A stretch of DNA of 64,000 bases from Pseudomonas cannabina (GTDB lineage Bacteria > Pseudomonadota > Gammaproteobacteria > Pseudomonadales > Pseudomonadaceae), in NCBI RefSeq assembly GCF_900100365.1, contig NZ_FNKU01000001.1, positions 3,981,501 through 4,045,500 on the forward strand. The letters are read 5' to 3'. Each line of letters opens with the position of its first letter. Within the stretch, counting starts at the first letter, position 1. Of the stretch, positions 1-9,627 are shown piece after piece. The notes under the pieces were generated by a model. That model was not told where the DNA came from and made no database searches. It was given only the letters and a program-made list of their open reading frames with translations. Position numbers and translations under genes: made by a program.

Positions 1-845
1 GCCAGCGCCTGCATTTGCTCGTTCATGGCTTCACGCCCGGCGGACAGACGCACATGGGACTTGGGCATCAAGATCCGCGCCACGGCCAGCATGCGGATGA
101 AGTCGAACGGATCGACGTCCTCGGCGTTTTCCAGCGGCGTGCCGGCAACCTTGACCAGCATGTTGATCGGCACCGACTCCGGGTGCTCCGGCAGGTTGGC
201 CAACTGAATCAACAGCCCGGCGCGGTCGTCGAGCGACTCGCCCATGCCGAGAATACCGCCCGAGCAGATCTTCATCCCGGCATCACGCACGTAAGCGAGG
301 GTTTGCAAACGCTCGCTGTAGGTGCGGGTGGTGATGATGCTGCCGTAGAACTCCGGCGAGGTGTCGAGGTTGTGGTTGTAGTAATCCAGCCCGGCGGTGG
401 CCAGCGCCTCGGTCTGTTCCTGATCGAGACGACCCAGGGTCATGCAGGTTTCCAGGCCCATGGCTTTCACGCCTTTGACCATCTCCAGCACATAAGGCAT
501 GTCTTTGGCAGACGGATGCTTCCAGGCCGCGCCCATACAGAAACGGGTCGAACCGATGGCCTTGGCACGCGCCGCTTCTTCGAGAACCTTCTGCACTTCA
601 AGCAGCTTTTCTTTCTCAAGCCCGGTGTTGTAGTGGCCGGACTGCGGACAGTACTTGCAGTCTTCCGGGCAGGCACCGGTCTTGATCGACAGCAGCGTGG
701 AGACCTGAACGCGGTTGGCGTCGAAGTGAGCGCGGTGCACCGTTTGCGCCTGAAACAGCAGGTCATTGAATGGCTGTACGAACAGCGCCCTGACCTCGGC
801 TAAAGTCCAGTCGTGACGCAAAGTGGCGGTGGTGCTGGCGCTCAT
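1..845 (-). CDS. bioB: Biotin synthase BioB (3' end outside window)
   Basis: Radical-SAM enzyme that inserts sulfur into dethiobiotin in the last step of biotin synthesis. The reverse frame from ATG at 845 is open to the window edge (281 codons seen) and reads the BioB pattern: a CxxxCxxC iron-sulfur motif (CPEDCKYC) about 50-60 residues in, followed by the conserved sequence [11 protein letters not shown]. Later segments such as [11 protein letters not shown] and [10 protein letters not shown] also match BioB. The start is supported by GGAG just upstream in the reverse direction. comF is divergent and starts 90 bp away. In Pseudomonas bioB normally heads a bioBFHCD operon, which would lie to the left of this window; bioA is separate at 54902. 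Confidence 0.96.
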   Translation of the reverse strand, partial: MSASTTATLRHDWTLAEVRALFVQPFNDLLFQAQTVHRAHFDANRVQVSTLLSIKTGACPEDCKYCPQSGHYNTGLEKEKLLEVQKVLEEAARAKAIGSTRFCMGAAWKHPSAKDMPYVLEMVKGVKAMGLETCMTLGRLDQEQTEALATAGLDYYNHNLDTSPEFYGSIITTRTYSERLQTLAYVRDAGMKICSGGILGMGESLDDRAGLLIQLANLPEHPESVPINMLVKVAGTPLENAEDVDPFDFIRMLAVARILMPKSHVRLSAGREAMNEQMQAL

Positions 846-935
846 CGGGCGGCTCCTTGGTGTTTCTGGGCAATGCGCGAGGGCGGGAAAGACCACAGGC
901 GCTACACGGATGTCGGGCATATTTAAGGAAGAGCC

Positions 936-1670
936 ATGCGCTGTCAACCCAGCTACAAGCACGAGGTTTACATCTGGTTAAAAAACAAACAGGCCTGTTT
1001 GTTGTGCGACGAACGCAGTGAGGTGCCAGCGCCTGTCTGTGTGCCGTGCGAAGCCGAGTTGCCGTGGCTTGGCGACCAGTGCGAACGCTGCGCACTGCCG
1101 ATGCTTATTTCCGGCCTTGAGTGCGTGCAATGCAGCAAATGGTCACCCGCTTTCGCTCAGGTGATCGCGCCATGGCTGTATGACTTTCCGGTCGACAGCC
1201 TGATTACCCGCTTCAAACACAACGGCAAATGGCCAATGGGCCGACTGCTGGCCGAGCTGTGCGGGCACTTCATCCAGCACCGTTTCGATGAAGGCCAGCC
1301 GCGCCCGGACTGTCTTTTGCCTGTGCCGCTGGCTACCAAACGCCTGCGCCAGCGCGGTTACAACCAGGCCGCGATGCTCGCCGGGTGGCTGGGCCAGCAA
1401 CTGCAATTGCCTGTCGATGAACAGCACGTGCTGCGCAGCCGCGAGACCACCGCGCAACAGGGTCTCGACGCCAAAGCGCGCAAACGCAACTTGCGCGGCG
1501 CATTCACGTTGCGCGACCCCGACTGGGTGCACGGCAAACACCTGGCGCTGGTCGACGACGTACTGACCACCGGCTCGACGGCAGAGGTTATTGCTCGATT
1601 ATTGAACAGCGCAGGTGCGCGACGGGTGGATGTGTATTGCCTGGCGCGGACGCCCAAGCCGGGGGATTGA
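936..1670 (+). CDS. comF: ComF family phosphoribosyltransferase-like protein
   Basis: A 244-residue ComF/GntX-type protein. The N-terminal part has paired cysteines (CLLC, CVPC, CERC, CVQC within the first 70 residues), as expected for the zinc-ribbon 'double zinc ribbon' of ComF proteins. The C-terminal part is a phosphoribosyltransferase fold with the PRPP-binding motif [11 protein letters not shown] near residue 205. ComF proteins are linked to DNA uptake and processing in naturally competent bacteria; the role in Pseudomonas is not settled. It is divergent from bioB, as in other Pseudomonas, and is followed by a repeat-filled gap. The length is normal for the family. Confidence 0.92.
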   Translation: MRCQPSYKHEVYIWLKNKQACLLCDERSEVPAPVCVPCEAELPWLGDQCERCALPMLISGLECVQCSKWSPAFAQVIAPWLYDFPVDSLITRFKHNGKWPMGRLLAELCGHFIQHRFDEGQPRPDCLLPVPLATKRLRQRGYNQAAMLAGWLGQQLQLPVDEQHVLRSRETTAQQGLDAKARKRNLRGAFTLRDPDWVHGKHLALVDDVLTTGSTAEVIARLLNSAGARRVDVYCLARTPKPGD

Positions 1671-1699
1671 ATGGGCGAGGTGCTCATCTCTATACACAA

Positions 1700-1890
1700 G
1701 CCCGCTTTTAATATCGCTCCCACGCTCCGCGTGGTAGCGCAGCTGTGGACGCTCCGCGTCCGGTCTTAAGCCAGCAGCTCGGCGCAGAATTGTGACGCAG
1801 AGCGTCACGAAAAGCATGCCAACGCGGAGCATTGGCACGATAGTCATCCCCAGACGTTCATAGCTCCCACGCTCCGCATCCGCTTTTCGA
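1700..1890. repeat. Dispersed intergenic repeat (GC-stem type)
   Basis: The gap between comF and the ModE-like gene carries short palindromic blocks: gctcccacgctccgcgtgg, ggacgctccgcgtcc and acgcagagcgtcacg. The same blocks recur at 11817, 31800-32362, 43411-43710 and 51185. They are non-coding and resemble the REP-like sequences of P. syringae. No gene is seen in 1671-1945. Confidence 0.7.
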
Positions 1891-1945
1891 CGCCACGCAC
1901 CAGAGCGATCATACTGCCCGCTCATCCCAGCCATCGCGGATCGCC

Positions 1946-2710
1946 ATGTCCCTGCCTCCCTTACTCACGCAACACATGGTCCGTCGCCCGCAACGTATTG
2001 CACTGTTGCAGCACATTGCCGAGCAGGGTTCGATCACCCGCGCCGCCAAGAGCGCCGGGTTGAGTTACAAGGCGGCCTGGGACGCCATTGACGAACTGAA
2101 CAATCTGGCGCAAAAGCCGCTGGTCGAGCGCAGCGTCGGTGGGCGCGGTGGTGGCGGCGCCAAACTGTCGGTCGAGGGCGAACGGGTGCTGCGTCTCTAT
2201 CAACGCGTGCAGGCAGTGCAGGCTCAGGTGCTGGAAGCCGCCGAAGACAGCAGCGATCTGGAGCTGCTCAATCGCCTGACCCTGCGCACCAGTGCGCGCA
2301 ACCAGTTGCTGGGACGTATCGTCGCCATCACCCGTCAGGGCCACAACGATCAGATTCGCCTGCGACTGGCCGATGAGGTGTTTGTCGACGCGCAAGTGAC
2401 CCACGACAGTACGCTGGACCTGGGGCTGGAATTTGGTACCGACGCAGTCGCGCTGATCAAGGCCGGCTGGCTGGAACTGCATGCTGATAACGCAGAAGAA
2501 ACAAATGGAAACAATTGCCTGATCGGGCAGATCGAAAGCGTGATCGACGCTGACGATGGCCCCAGCGAAGTGCGTATAAAGCTCCCGAGCGGCCAGACAC
2601 TCTGCGCCCTGGCGACGCCTCAGCACTTGCAGGCTCAACAGCTGAAAACTGGCGTCGTGGTGCAGGCACGATTCGCGGCATCGTTCGTGCTGCTGGGTAT
2701 CCCCTCTTAA
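1946..2710 (+). CDS. ModE-like molybdate-responsive regulator (HTH plus TOBE domains)
   Basis: A 254-residue protein with the ModE layout. Residues 15-110 form a LysR-like winged helix (LLQHIAEQGSITRAAKSAGL, then SYKAAWDAI). A C-terminal molybdate-binding part follows, made of two TOBE/MOP repeats: one around 118-180 beginning RNQLLGRIVAITRQG and one around 190-250 beginning NCLIGQIESV. ModE normally represses molybdate uptake genes and activates molybdoenzyme genes when it holds molybdate. No molybdate transporter is adjacent, so the targets are elsewhere. The start follows a short untranslated stretch, and the gene stands alone between repeats and the broken phosphatase gene. Confidence 0.88.
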   Translation: MSLPPLLTQHMVRRPQRIALLQHIAEQGSITRAAKSAGLSYKAAWDAIDELNNLAQKPLVERSVGGRGGGGAKLSVEGERVLRLYQRVQAVQAQVLEAAEDSSDLELLNRLTLRTSARNQLLGRIVAITRQGHNDQIRLRLADEVFVDAQVTHDSTLDLGLEFGTDAVALIKAGWLELHADNAEETNGNNCLIGQIESVIDADDGPSEVRIKLPSGQTLCALATPQHLQAQQLKTGVVVQARFAASFVLLGIPS

Positions 2711-2788
2711 ACGCCGGCAAGTCATCACCGCGACACAATTCCGTCATATGCGCGCACTAAGGTGGCTGCCATATTCGAGGGAGCCGTG

Positions 2789-4708
2789 ATGATGAAACTA
2801 TTAGAAGAAAATCAAACTACCAATCTGGAAAACCTGGTCGGCGCAAACCGGGTCGGCCTTACCCGTCGCGGCTTCATCAGCGCGGGCGCCTTGTGTGGGG
2901 CAGCGATGTTCCTGGGCGGCAATATCCTCAGCCGCACCGCTCTGGCCAACAGCGTCAGCGCCGCTTCTGGCGCATTGCTGGGTTTCTAGAGCATCCCCAC
3001 CGCCACGGCCGACAGCATCAGTTTGCCGAAAGGCTACACGTCATCGGTCCTGATCAGCTGGGGTCAGCCGTTGCATGCAGGCGGCCCGGCGTTCGACCCG
3101 AGCGGCAAAGGCACCGCCAAGGCGCAGGAAGTGCAATTCGGCGACAACAACGACGGCATGTGCCTGTTCCCGATGCCGGGTCACAAAGACCGCGCGCTGA
3201 TGGCGATCAACAACGAATACACCAACTACCGTTATCTCTTCGATCACGGCAAAGAGCCGCAGTCGGCTGAAGAGGTGCAGAAGGCACTCGCCGCTGAAGG
3301 CGTGTCTGTGATCGAGGTCCAGCAGAAAAACGGCAAATGGCAGTTCGTTGAGGACTCGCGCTACAACCGTCGCATCCACGGCAACACGCCGATCAACCTG
3401 AGCGGCCCGGCAGCCGGGCATGACTGGCTCAAGACGGAAGCCGACAAGAGTGGCAGCCACGTCCTCGGGACATTCCAGAACTGCTCCAGCGGCCAGACGC
3501 CGTGGGGCACGTACCTGACCTGTGAAGAGAACTTCACTGATTGCTTCGGCAGCAGCAACCCGGAGCAGAAGTTCGACGCTGGCATGAAACGCTACGGCGT
3601 CGTGGCCGCCAGTAAAGAAATCAACTGGCACCCGCACGACCCGCGTTTCGACGTGGCGAAGAACCCCAACGAAGTGAACCGTCACGGCTGGGTGGTCGAG
3701 ATCGATCCGTTCGACCCTGAATCGACGCCGGTCAAACGCACCGCGCTCGGCCGCTTCAAGCACGAGAACGCAGCGTTCACGCAGACCAAAGGCGGGCGCG
3801 CCGTGGTGTACATGGGCGACGACGAGCGTGGCGAGTTCATCTACAAATTCATCAGCCGCGACAAGATCGATCACCAGAACCCGAAAGCCAACCGCAATCT
3901 GCTGGACCACGGCACCTTGTACGTCGCGCAATTCGACGCGGGCGACAGCAACCCGGATCACCCGAAGGGCAAAGGCCAGTGGATCGAACTGACCCACGGC
4001 AAGAACGGCCTGGACGCCGCTGCCGGTTTCAATAATCAGGCAGAAGTGCTGATTCATGCGCGCCTGGCTGCCAGTGTCGTGAAAGCCACACGCATGGACC
4101 GCCCGGAATGGATCGTGGTCAGCCCCAAGGACGGCCAGGTGTATTGCACGCTGACCAACAACATCAAACGCGGCGATGAAGGTCAGCCGGTAGGTGGACC
4201 GAACCCGCGCGCCAAGAACCAGTACGGGCAGATCCTGCGCTGGAGCGAGGAAGGCAGCAATCCTTCGGCGATGGCGTTCGAATGGGACCTGTTCGTGGTC
4301 GCCGGCAACCCGGCGGTGTATGCCGGTACGCCGCAGGCCGGGTCGAGCAACATCAACGCGCAGAACATGTTCAACAGCCCTGACGGCCTGAGCTTCGATC
4401 AGGCGGGTCGCCTGTGGATTCAGACCGATGGCGACTCCAGCAACAAGGGCGACTTCGCCGGCATGGGCAACAACCAGATGCTCTGCGCGGACCCTGCCAG
4501 CGGTGAGATTCGTCGCTTTCTGGTGGGCCCGGTCGGTTGCGAAATCACCGGCATCAGTTTTGCGCCGGACTACAAGACGATGTTCATCGGCATCCAGCAT
4601 CCCGGCGAAAACGGCGGCTCCACCTTCCCCGAGCATTTGCCTGACGGCAAACCGCGCTCATCGGTGATGGTGATCACCCGCGAAGATGGCGGCATCATCG
4701 GCGCCTGA
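2789..4708 (+). pseudogene. PhoX/DUF839-family phosphatase, Tat-exported, interrupted by in-frame TAG
   Basis: The frame from ATG 2789 encodes a twin-arginine signal (LTRRGFISAGALCGAAMFLG, residues about 26-45) and ends at TAG 2987-2989 after about 66 codons. The same frame reopens immediately and runs to 4708 with about 570 further residues of PhoX type (CLFPMPGHKDRALMAINNEY, CSSGQTPWGTYLTCEENFTD, FISRDKIDHQ). PhoX enzymes are periplasmic Ca/Fe-dependent alkaline phosphatases released by the Tat pathway. Only one base separates the stop from Gln (CAG) or another sense codon, so this looks like a recent nonsense mutation, not decay. The downstream part (possible restart near TTG 3023) would lack the export signal. 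Whether readthrough occurs cannot be told from sequence. Confidence 0.85.
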
Positions 4709-4732
4709 TCGGCTCTAGAATGTGTATTTTTT

Positions 4733-4976
4733 GTGGGAGCGGACCGGGCGACGCTTCGCTTGTCCGCGAAGACGGTAGTTCAAACAATACATTTTCGGAG
4801 AATGCACCGGCTCCTTCGTGGACAAGTCCACTCCCACGGCCTTCGGCCAGAATCCAAAGCAGGCGAAGGCCGTGGGAGCGGACTTGTCCGCGAAAGGGCC
4901 GGTATAATCGCCGAAAATGTATCGTCAGATATACCGTCTTCGCGAACGAGCGAAGCGTCGCCCGGTCCGCTCCCAC
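4733..4976. repeat. 244-bp near-palindrome built of REP sequences
   Basis: The gap 4709-5078 holds no gene but is almost entirely a large inverted repeat. The left arm begins gtgggagcggaccgggcgac at 4733, and the right arm ends with its reverse complement at 4976. Inner segments also pair: tacattttcgg near 4789 with ccgaaaatgta near 4911, and the two copies of the ggacaagtcc block near 4822 and 4885. It could fold as one long hairpin between the convergent phosphatase and phosphodiesterase genes and would work as a transcription barrier. Confidence 0.8.
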
Positions 4977-5078
4977 GCCCTGCGGGCAGAAGCCTGAAAA
5001 CCGCGTTTTCTGGGCTCATCGAGACTTGTGTAGAACACTGAGCGCAGAACGTGGGAGTAATCAGCCACAGAACACTTG

Positions 5079-5912
5079 TCAATCAATCAACCCGTTACCA
5101 TCATAAAACGGGTACGGCCCTTCATAGTCGCCAAACACGGCGTTATGGCTCACCAGGCCTTGCTCGGAATGCCAGCGGTGCAGCACATAACCTGCCGGTT
5201 CGAGGTTGAAATGTGCCGGGGCGGCTTCGTCGAGGTCCAGCACGATCTGGTGTGAGGTGCCGGGACAGATGCTCGCCACGCTGCCACCAAAACGCCGCTG
5301 CATCGGTCGATGCAAATGCCCGCACATTAAACGCTCCACTTGCGGATGCTGAGCAATCACCCGTTCCAGCGCTGAAGCATTGCCGAACGGTTCGCGGTCC
5401 ATGTGGCCGATGCCGGTGATGAACGGCGGGTGGTGCAGGATGATCACGGTCGGCACATAAGGGCGACGCGACAGTTGCGCATGCAGCCAGTCCAGCTGAC
5501 AGTAATCCAGCTGCCCGCCATGCTCGCCGGGAATGGTCGTGTCCATGCCGATCAGCCGCACCGGGTACTTTTCCACCACCCAGTCCAGCGGCGCACTGGC
5601 CGACAACGGCAGGTACACCTGATCGGCAAACGCGGCCAGCAAGTGCTCGCGGTCATCGTGATTGCCGGGCACCAGATAGAACGGCATTTGCAGGTGCTCC
5701 AGTTCGGGTTTGAGGACGGCATATTCATCCTCGCGCCCGAAATCCACCAGGTCACCGCTGATCACCACGATGTCGGGGCGCTGCTTGCTGGCGTTGATAT
5801 GCGCAACGGCACGGCGTAGCGCGGCCAGCGTGTCGACCACCCCATAAGTCAGACGCCCGTCGGCTTTGAGGTGCAGGTCGCTGATCTGGGCGATAAGAAA
5901 CGGACGATTCAC
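5079..5912 (-). CDS. GpdQ-like metallophosphodiesterase
   Basis: A calcineurin-type binuclear metal phosphoesterase of about 277 residues. Metal-binding motifs appear in order: D-x-H (ISDLHLKADG, near residue 10), GD (VVISGDLVDFGR, near 50), GNHD (LVPGNHDDREH, near 80), an H at HHPPF (near 165) and GHxH (LMCGHLHRP, near 200). The overall pattern is close to the glycerophosphodiesterase GpdQ/CpdA group. I chose the GTG at 5912 because GAGAG precedes it and the conserved domain begins at once (VNRPFLIAQISDLH). It is the last gene of the LacI-ABC operon, 25 bp after the ATPase. A soluble phosphodiesterase beside an importer suggests that the imported compound is a phosphodiester; this is inference. 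CpdA-type cAMP hydrolysis is the alternative. Confidence 0.85.
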   Translation of the reverse strand: MNRPFLIAQISDLHLKADGRLTYGVVDTLAALRRAVAHINASKQRPDIVVISGDLVDFGREDEYAVLKPELEHLQMPFYLVPGNHDDREHLLAAFADQVYLPLSASAPLDWVVEKYPVRLIGMDTTIPGEHGGQLDYCQLDWLHAQLSRRPYVPTVIILHHPPFITGIGHMDREPFGNASALERVIAQHPQVERLMCGHLHRPMQRRFGGSVASICPGTSHQIVLDLDEAAPAHFNLEPAGYVLHRWHSEQGLVSHNAVFGDYEGPYPFYDGNGLID

Positions 5913-5937
5913 AATAATCTCTCGCAGGAAAACAGTT

Positions 5938-6969
5938 TTACGAATGCAGGGTGAACAGCACTTGCGGCTCGACACTCAGGCCAATGACAGCGTTGGCGGC
6001 GTAAATAACAGTGTCGGTGCTGTCCACCAACAATGGCTGCGGACCGCCGACATCAACCAGCAAGCGACTTTGCGCACCCTGGAAAAACTGCCCGACCAGA
6101 CGCCCCTGAAGATGGCCGCTTCCTGGCACCAGGCGCAGGTGCTCGGGACGGCAATAGACGGTGCCCGGCATGTCAGCACCGTTCCACGGCAGTTCGCCGC
6201 CGTTTACCTTGAGGCCCGACGCGGTGCGCGCGACCACACTGAACGCATTCAGATTGCCGACAAACCCGGCAACAAAGGCATTGGCGGGCTGTTGATAGAT
6301 TTCTCTCGGCGTCGCCAACTGCGACACGCAGCCTTTTTCCATGACCAGAATCCGGTCGCCCAAGGCCATCGCTTCGCCCTGATCATGAGTCACGAACACC
6401 GAGGTAATACCCAGCCCGCGCAGCAACTGGTCCAGCTCACTGCGCAAACGCTCACGCAACTGCGCATCCAGCGCGGCCAACGGCTCGTCGAGCAGCAGCA
6501 CCCGCGGGCGCGGCGCCAGTGCACGGGCCAGCGCAACACGTTGCCGTTGCCCACCGGACAGCTCGTTGACGCGACGATTGCCGTGCCCGGCCAGGCCGAC
6601 CAGTTCCAGCAACTCGTCGCAACGCTTGTTGCGCTCGACCGACGACAGGCCGCGAATCTTCAGGCCGTAAACAATGTTGCCGGCCACATCGAGATTGGGA
6701 AACAACGCGTAATTCTGAAAAACCATGCCGACGTCGCGGCGCTCGATGGGCAAGCGCGTGACGTCCTGATCGTCGAACAGCACCTGTCCGACATCCGGCC
6801 GTTCAAGGCCGGCAATCAGGCGCAACGTGGTGGTCTTGCCACAACCGGACGGCCCGAGAATCGCCAGCGTTTCGCCGGGCTCGATGGTCAGGTGCAAATC
6901 CTGTACAGCAACGGTGCCGTCGGCAAATGCCTTGCGGCAGCCCTTCAGGCGAATGGTGGTTCCGCTCAT
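5938..6969 (-). CDS. ABC transporter ATP-binding protein (PotA/FbpC type)
   Basis: A 343-residue ATPase of the CUT1/MOI type. It has Walker A GPSGCGKTT (near residue 39), the Q-loop in GMVFQNYALFPN, the signature LSGGQRQRVALARAL (near 137), Walker B VLLLDEPLAALD and the switch HD in FVTHDQGEA. A C-terminal TOBE-type regulatory region follows from about residue 240 and includes the YCRPEHLRL motif common in polyamine, iron and phosphonate importers. The gene overlaps the upstream permease by 4 bp (ATGA) and is followed by the phosphodiesterase, so it belongs to a single transcription unit. The substrate cannot be read from the ATPase. Confidence 0.93.
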   Translation of the reverse strand: MSGTTIRLKGCRKAFADGTVAVQDLHLTIEPGETLAILGPSGCGKTTTLRLIAGLERPDVGQVLFDDQDVTRLPIERRDVGMVFQNYALFPNLDVAGNIVYGLKIRGLSSVERNKRCDELLELVGLAGHGNRRVNELSGGQRQRVALARALAPRPRVLLLDEPLAALDAQLRERLRSELDQLLRGLGITSVFVTHDQGEAMALGDRILVMEKGCVSQLATPREIYQQPANAFVAGFVGNLNAFSVVARTASGLKVNGGELPWNGADMPGTVYCRPEHLRLVPGSGHLQGRLVGQFFQGAQSRLLVDVGGPQPLLVDSTDTVIYAANAVIGLSVEPQVLFTLHS

Positions 6970-7760
6970 CGGCTCTCTCCACGGGCAAGACGCGCGCTGA
7001 TGGCCTGCAACGCAATCAGCAGCGGCACAATCAGCAACAGAAAAAGAAGGGTGTAGGCGCTGGCGACTTCCAGCCGGGCCGAGGCATAACTGTCGGCCAG
7101 CCCGACCGGCAAGGTCTTGGTGATCGGCGTGTGGAGCATCCAGGTCAGGTTGAACTCGCCCAGCGACAGGGTCACGACCATCAACACACCGGCCAGAATC
7201 CCGGCCCGGCAGTTGGGCACCACCACACTGAAAAACCGTTTGATCGGCCCCGCGCCCAGGCTGGCGGCGGCCTCTTCAAGCACCGGCAACTGCTGACGCT
7301 GCATGACCGCCATGACCGGCCGGACCAGAAACGGCAGCGTGAACAGCACGTGCCCCACAAGGATGAACAGCCAACTGCTACGAAAGCTGCCGAACTGGCC
7401 GTAGGTCAACAACAACGCCAGGGCGCTGGCCAGGCCGGGCATGGCGACCGGCAGCACCATCAGCTCTTCAAATGCGCGACTGAAGCGATTATTCATGCGC
7501 ACCAGCGCATACGCCGCCGGCACGCCGACCACGCACACGCAGATCGCGCAAGCCACCGCCAGTTGCAGCGACAGCCAGACCGTCGGCGAGTAGGCCTGCC
7601 AGACCTGTATCAACCAGTCGAAGGTCAAGCCGCTCGACAGGCCCAGAAAGTAATTGCGGGTCACGCCAGCCAGCAGCGACAACACCACCGGCACCAGCAT
7701 GAACGCGCAGACCAACAGCGTGAACGCCAGCTGCGCAGCAAACAATGGTGAGCGTTTCAC
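6966..7760 (-). CDS. ABC transporter permease (second)
   Basis: A 264-residue inner-membrane permease of the binding-protein-dependent family with about six hydrophobic segments. The EAA loop that docks on the ATPase is visible as EEAAASLGAGPIKRFFSVVV near residue 165. The start is a GTG at 7760 (VKRSPLFAAQLAFTLLV), where a membrane segment begins at once and which overlaps the end of the upstream permease. Upstream in-frame codons would run into the coding region of the neighbour. It pairs with the permease at 7757-8626 to form the heterodimeric channel. Confidence 0.9.
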   Translation of the reverse strand: MKRSPLFAAQLAFTLLVCAFMLVPVVLSLLAGVTRNYFLGLSSGLTFDWLIQVWQAYSPTVWLSLQLAVACAICVCVVGVPAAYALVRMNNRFSRAFEELMVLPVAMPGLASALALLLTYGQFGSFRSSWLFILVGHVLFTLPFLVRPVMAVMQRQQLPVLEEAAASLGAGPIKRFFSVVVPNCRAGILAGVLMVVTLSLGEFNLTWMLHTPITKTLPVGLADSYASARLEVASAYTLLFLLLIVPLLIALQAISARLARGESR

Positions 7761-8626
7761 AGGGCAACTCCCGATTTTCCGACCATGCGCCGCGCCAGCA
7801 ACAGCACCGCCCAGGTCACCAGGCCAAGGATCACCGACAACGCGGCGGCCACGGTGAAATTGGCGTAATTGGTGAACACGTTGTAGATCGCCACGGGGGT
7901 GACGTTCAGACGTGTGCCTAGCGTGAACGCTGTGCCGAATGCCCCCATCGAGGTGGCGAAGCAGATCGCCCCGCAGGACACAAGCGCCGGTGTCAGGCCC
8001 GGAACGATCACATCGCAGACCACGCGCCAATGACCGGCCCCCAGAGAATGAGCCGCCTCTTCAAGGCTGCGGTCCAGGCTTTCACACGCGGCCATGACGG
8101 TGAGGATCACGCGCGGTATCGAAAAGTACAGGTAGCCGATGAACAGCCCGGTGAGGGAATAGGCAAACACCCAGCGCTCCCCGGCCAGTTGCAGACCAAG
8201 CGCGGCGAAGATGCCTTGGCGACCCGCCAGCAGAATCACCAGAAAGCCGACCACCACGCCGGGAAACGCCAGCGGAAAGGTCAGCAATGCCACCAGCGCC
8301 GAGCGTCCAAAGAAATGGTTACGCGCCAGAAACACCCCGCTGATGCCGCCGATCAGCAACGCCACAAGCGTCACCACCAGCGCCAGCAGGCAGGTCTGCA
8401 GCAGACTGCCCAGGTACTGAGCACTGCTCAACACCTGCCAGTAACCGCTGCCATTGCCCTCGGTACTTTGCGCACCGAGCAGGATCAGATGGGTCAACGG
8501 CAGCAGCCAGAAGGCCAGTAATACCGCCATCGCCGGGGCCAGCGCCAGCGCAGCGGTCGGGCGCAGCCGCAGCCTGAACAACCCATCCTTGCGCAGAGCC
8601 AGCGCGCGTCCCGGCGAGGCTGACAT
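7757..8626 (-). CDS. ABC transporter permease (first)
   Basis: A 289-residue permease with about six membrane segments. The hydrophobic run begins after a short basic N-terminus (TAALALAPAMAVLLAFWLLP) and the EAA loop is at EEAAHSLGAGHWRVVCDVIV, near residue 190. The ATG at 8626 is preferred over the GTG at 8629 because GAGGTGAA lies 5-6 bases before it. The start overlaps the stop codon of the binding-protein gene (TGATG), and the 3' end overlaps the second permease, so translation is probably coupled along the operon. Confidence 0.9.
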   Translation of the reverse strand: MSASPGRALALRKDGLFRLRLRPTAALALAPAMAVLLAFWLLPLTHLILLGAQSTEGNGSGYWQVLSSAQYLGSLLQTCLLALVVTLVALLIGGISGVFLARNHFFGRSALVALLTFPLAFPGVVVGFLVILLAGRQGIFAALGLQLAGERWVFAYSLTGLFIGYLYFSIPRVILTVMAACESLDRSLEEAAHSLGAGHWRVVCDVIVPGLTPALVSCGAICFATSMGAFGTAFTLGTRLNVTPVAIYNVFTNYANFTVAAALSVILGLVTWAVLLLARRMVGKSGVAL

Positions 8627-9627
8627 CACTTCACCTCACGCAGATAGCGAGCGGCGAAAGCTTCCTGCACAGCGGCCATGTGCTGGTAATCCACCACACC
8701 GGCACGGGCGTAGTCGCTGTCCGGCAGGAACTGCGCAGCGACCTCGGCAGGCATCTTCGAGCGTACCGGGCGCAGGTAAGCCTTGGCCCAAAGTGCCTGC
8801 TCCTCATCGGACAGCACGAAATCCAGCACCTTTTCAGCGTTGGCGCGATGCGGCGCTTTGGCAACCATGCTCATGACGTAAGGCACACCGATGGTGCCTT
8901 CCTTGGGGATCACGAACGCGACGTTGGCTTTGTCCTTGTAGCGGGCGCGGTAGGCGTTGAAGTCATAGTCGACCAGAATCGGCAGCTCGCCGGACAGTAC
9001 GCGTGCATACGCGGTTTGCTTGGGCACGATAGGCGAGTTCTTCGCCAGTTTCTGGAAGTAGTCGATGGCCGGGCCGAAGTTGTCCAGCCTGCCGCCCATG
9101 GCCTGGTTGATCGCAACAGCGGAAACGTAGCCGACGAAGGCGCTGGAAGGATCAAGGTAACCGACCATGCCTTTGTACTCAGGCTTGAGCAGGTCCGCCC
9201 AGCTTTGCGGCACCGGCAAACCGCCCAGCGCGTCGACGTTGACCATGATGCCAAGGGTGCCGGAGTGAATGGCGAACCAGTGCCCTTGCGGGTCTTTCAG
9301 CCCGGCCGGAATGTCGTCCCAGTGTTTGGGCTTATACGTATCGACCACGCCGGCTTTCTGCGCTTGCAGGCCGAATGTCACGCCGTAATACACCACGTCG
9401 GCGACCGGCGCGGCTTGTTCGGCGACGATCTGCGCCAGTGCCTGCCCGGAGTTCTTGTTGTCCAGCGGCACCTGCACGCCGGTGCTGTCGGCAATCGCCT
9501 TGAGCTGAGTGCCCCAGTCGGCCCACTCAGGCGGGCAGTTGTAGCAGATAGCCGTTTCGGCAGCCTGGGCGAGGCTGGCCGCACCGCATAACAGCAGTGC
9601 CGCGAGGGTTTTACTGAGGCTGAGCAT
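8626..9627 (-). CDS. ABC transporter periplasmic solute-binding protein
   Basis: A 333-residue exported binding protein of the class that includes iron(III), putrescine and 2-aminoethylphosphonate receptors (SBP_bac families). A signal peptide is clear (LSKTLAALLLCGAASLAQAA, cleavage after about residue 23). The mature part opens ETAICYNCPPEWADWG and has the usual hinge segments (VVYYGVTFGLQAQKAG, MVGYLDPSSAF, GTIGVPYVMSMVAKAP). ATG 9627 is chosen because AGGAG stands 7 bases upstream. It lies 17 bp inside the end of the LacI gene, so regulator and transporter are co-transcribed. The ligand is unknown; the phosphodiesterase at the end of the operon points to a phosphorus compound. Confidence 0.9.
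   Translation of the reverse strand: MLSLSKTLAALLLCGAASLAQAAETAICYNCPPEWADWGTQLKAIADSTGVQVPLDNKNSGQALAQIVAEQAAPVADVVYYGVTFGLQAQKAGVVDTYKPKHWDDIPAGLKDPQGHWFAIHSGTLGIMVNVDALGGLPVPQSWADLLKPEYKGMVGYLDPSSAFVGYVSAVAINQAMGGRLDNFGPAIDYFQKLAKNSPIVPKQTAYARVLSGELPILVDYDFNAYRARYKDKANVAFVIPKEGTIGVPYVMSMVAKAPHRANAEKVLDFVLSDEEQALWAKAYLRPVRSKMPAEVAAQFLPDSDYARAGVVDYQHMAAVQEAFAARYLREVK

Noticed and set aside
3041..4636. Long reverse open frame (531 codons) across the PhoX-like gene
   Set aside because: It is a shadow of a GC-rich forward gene with conserved sequence; there is no ribosome site and no family likeness.
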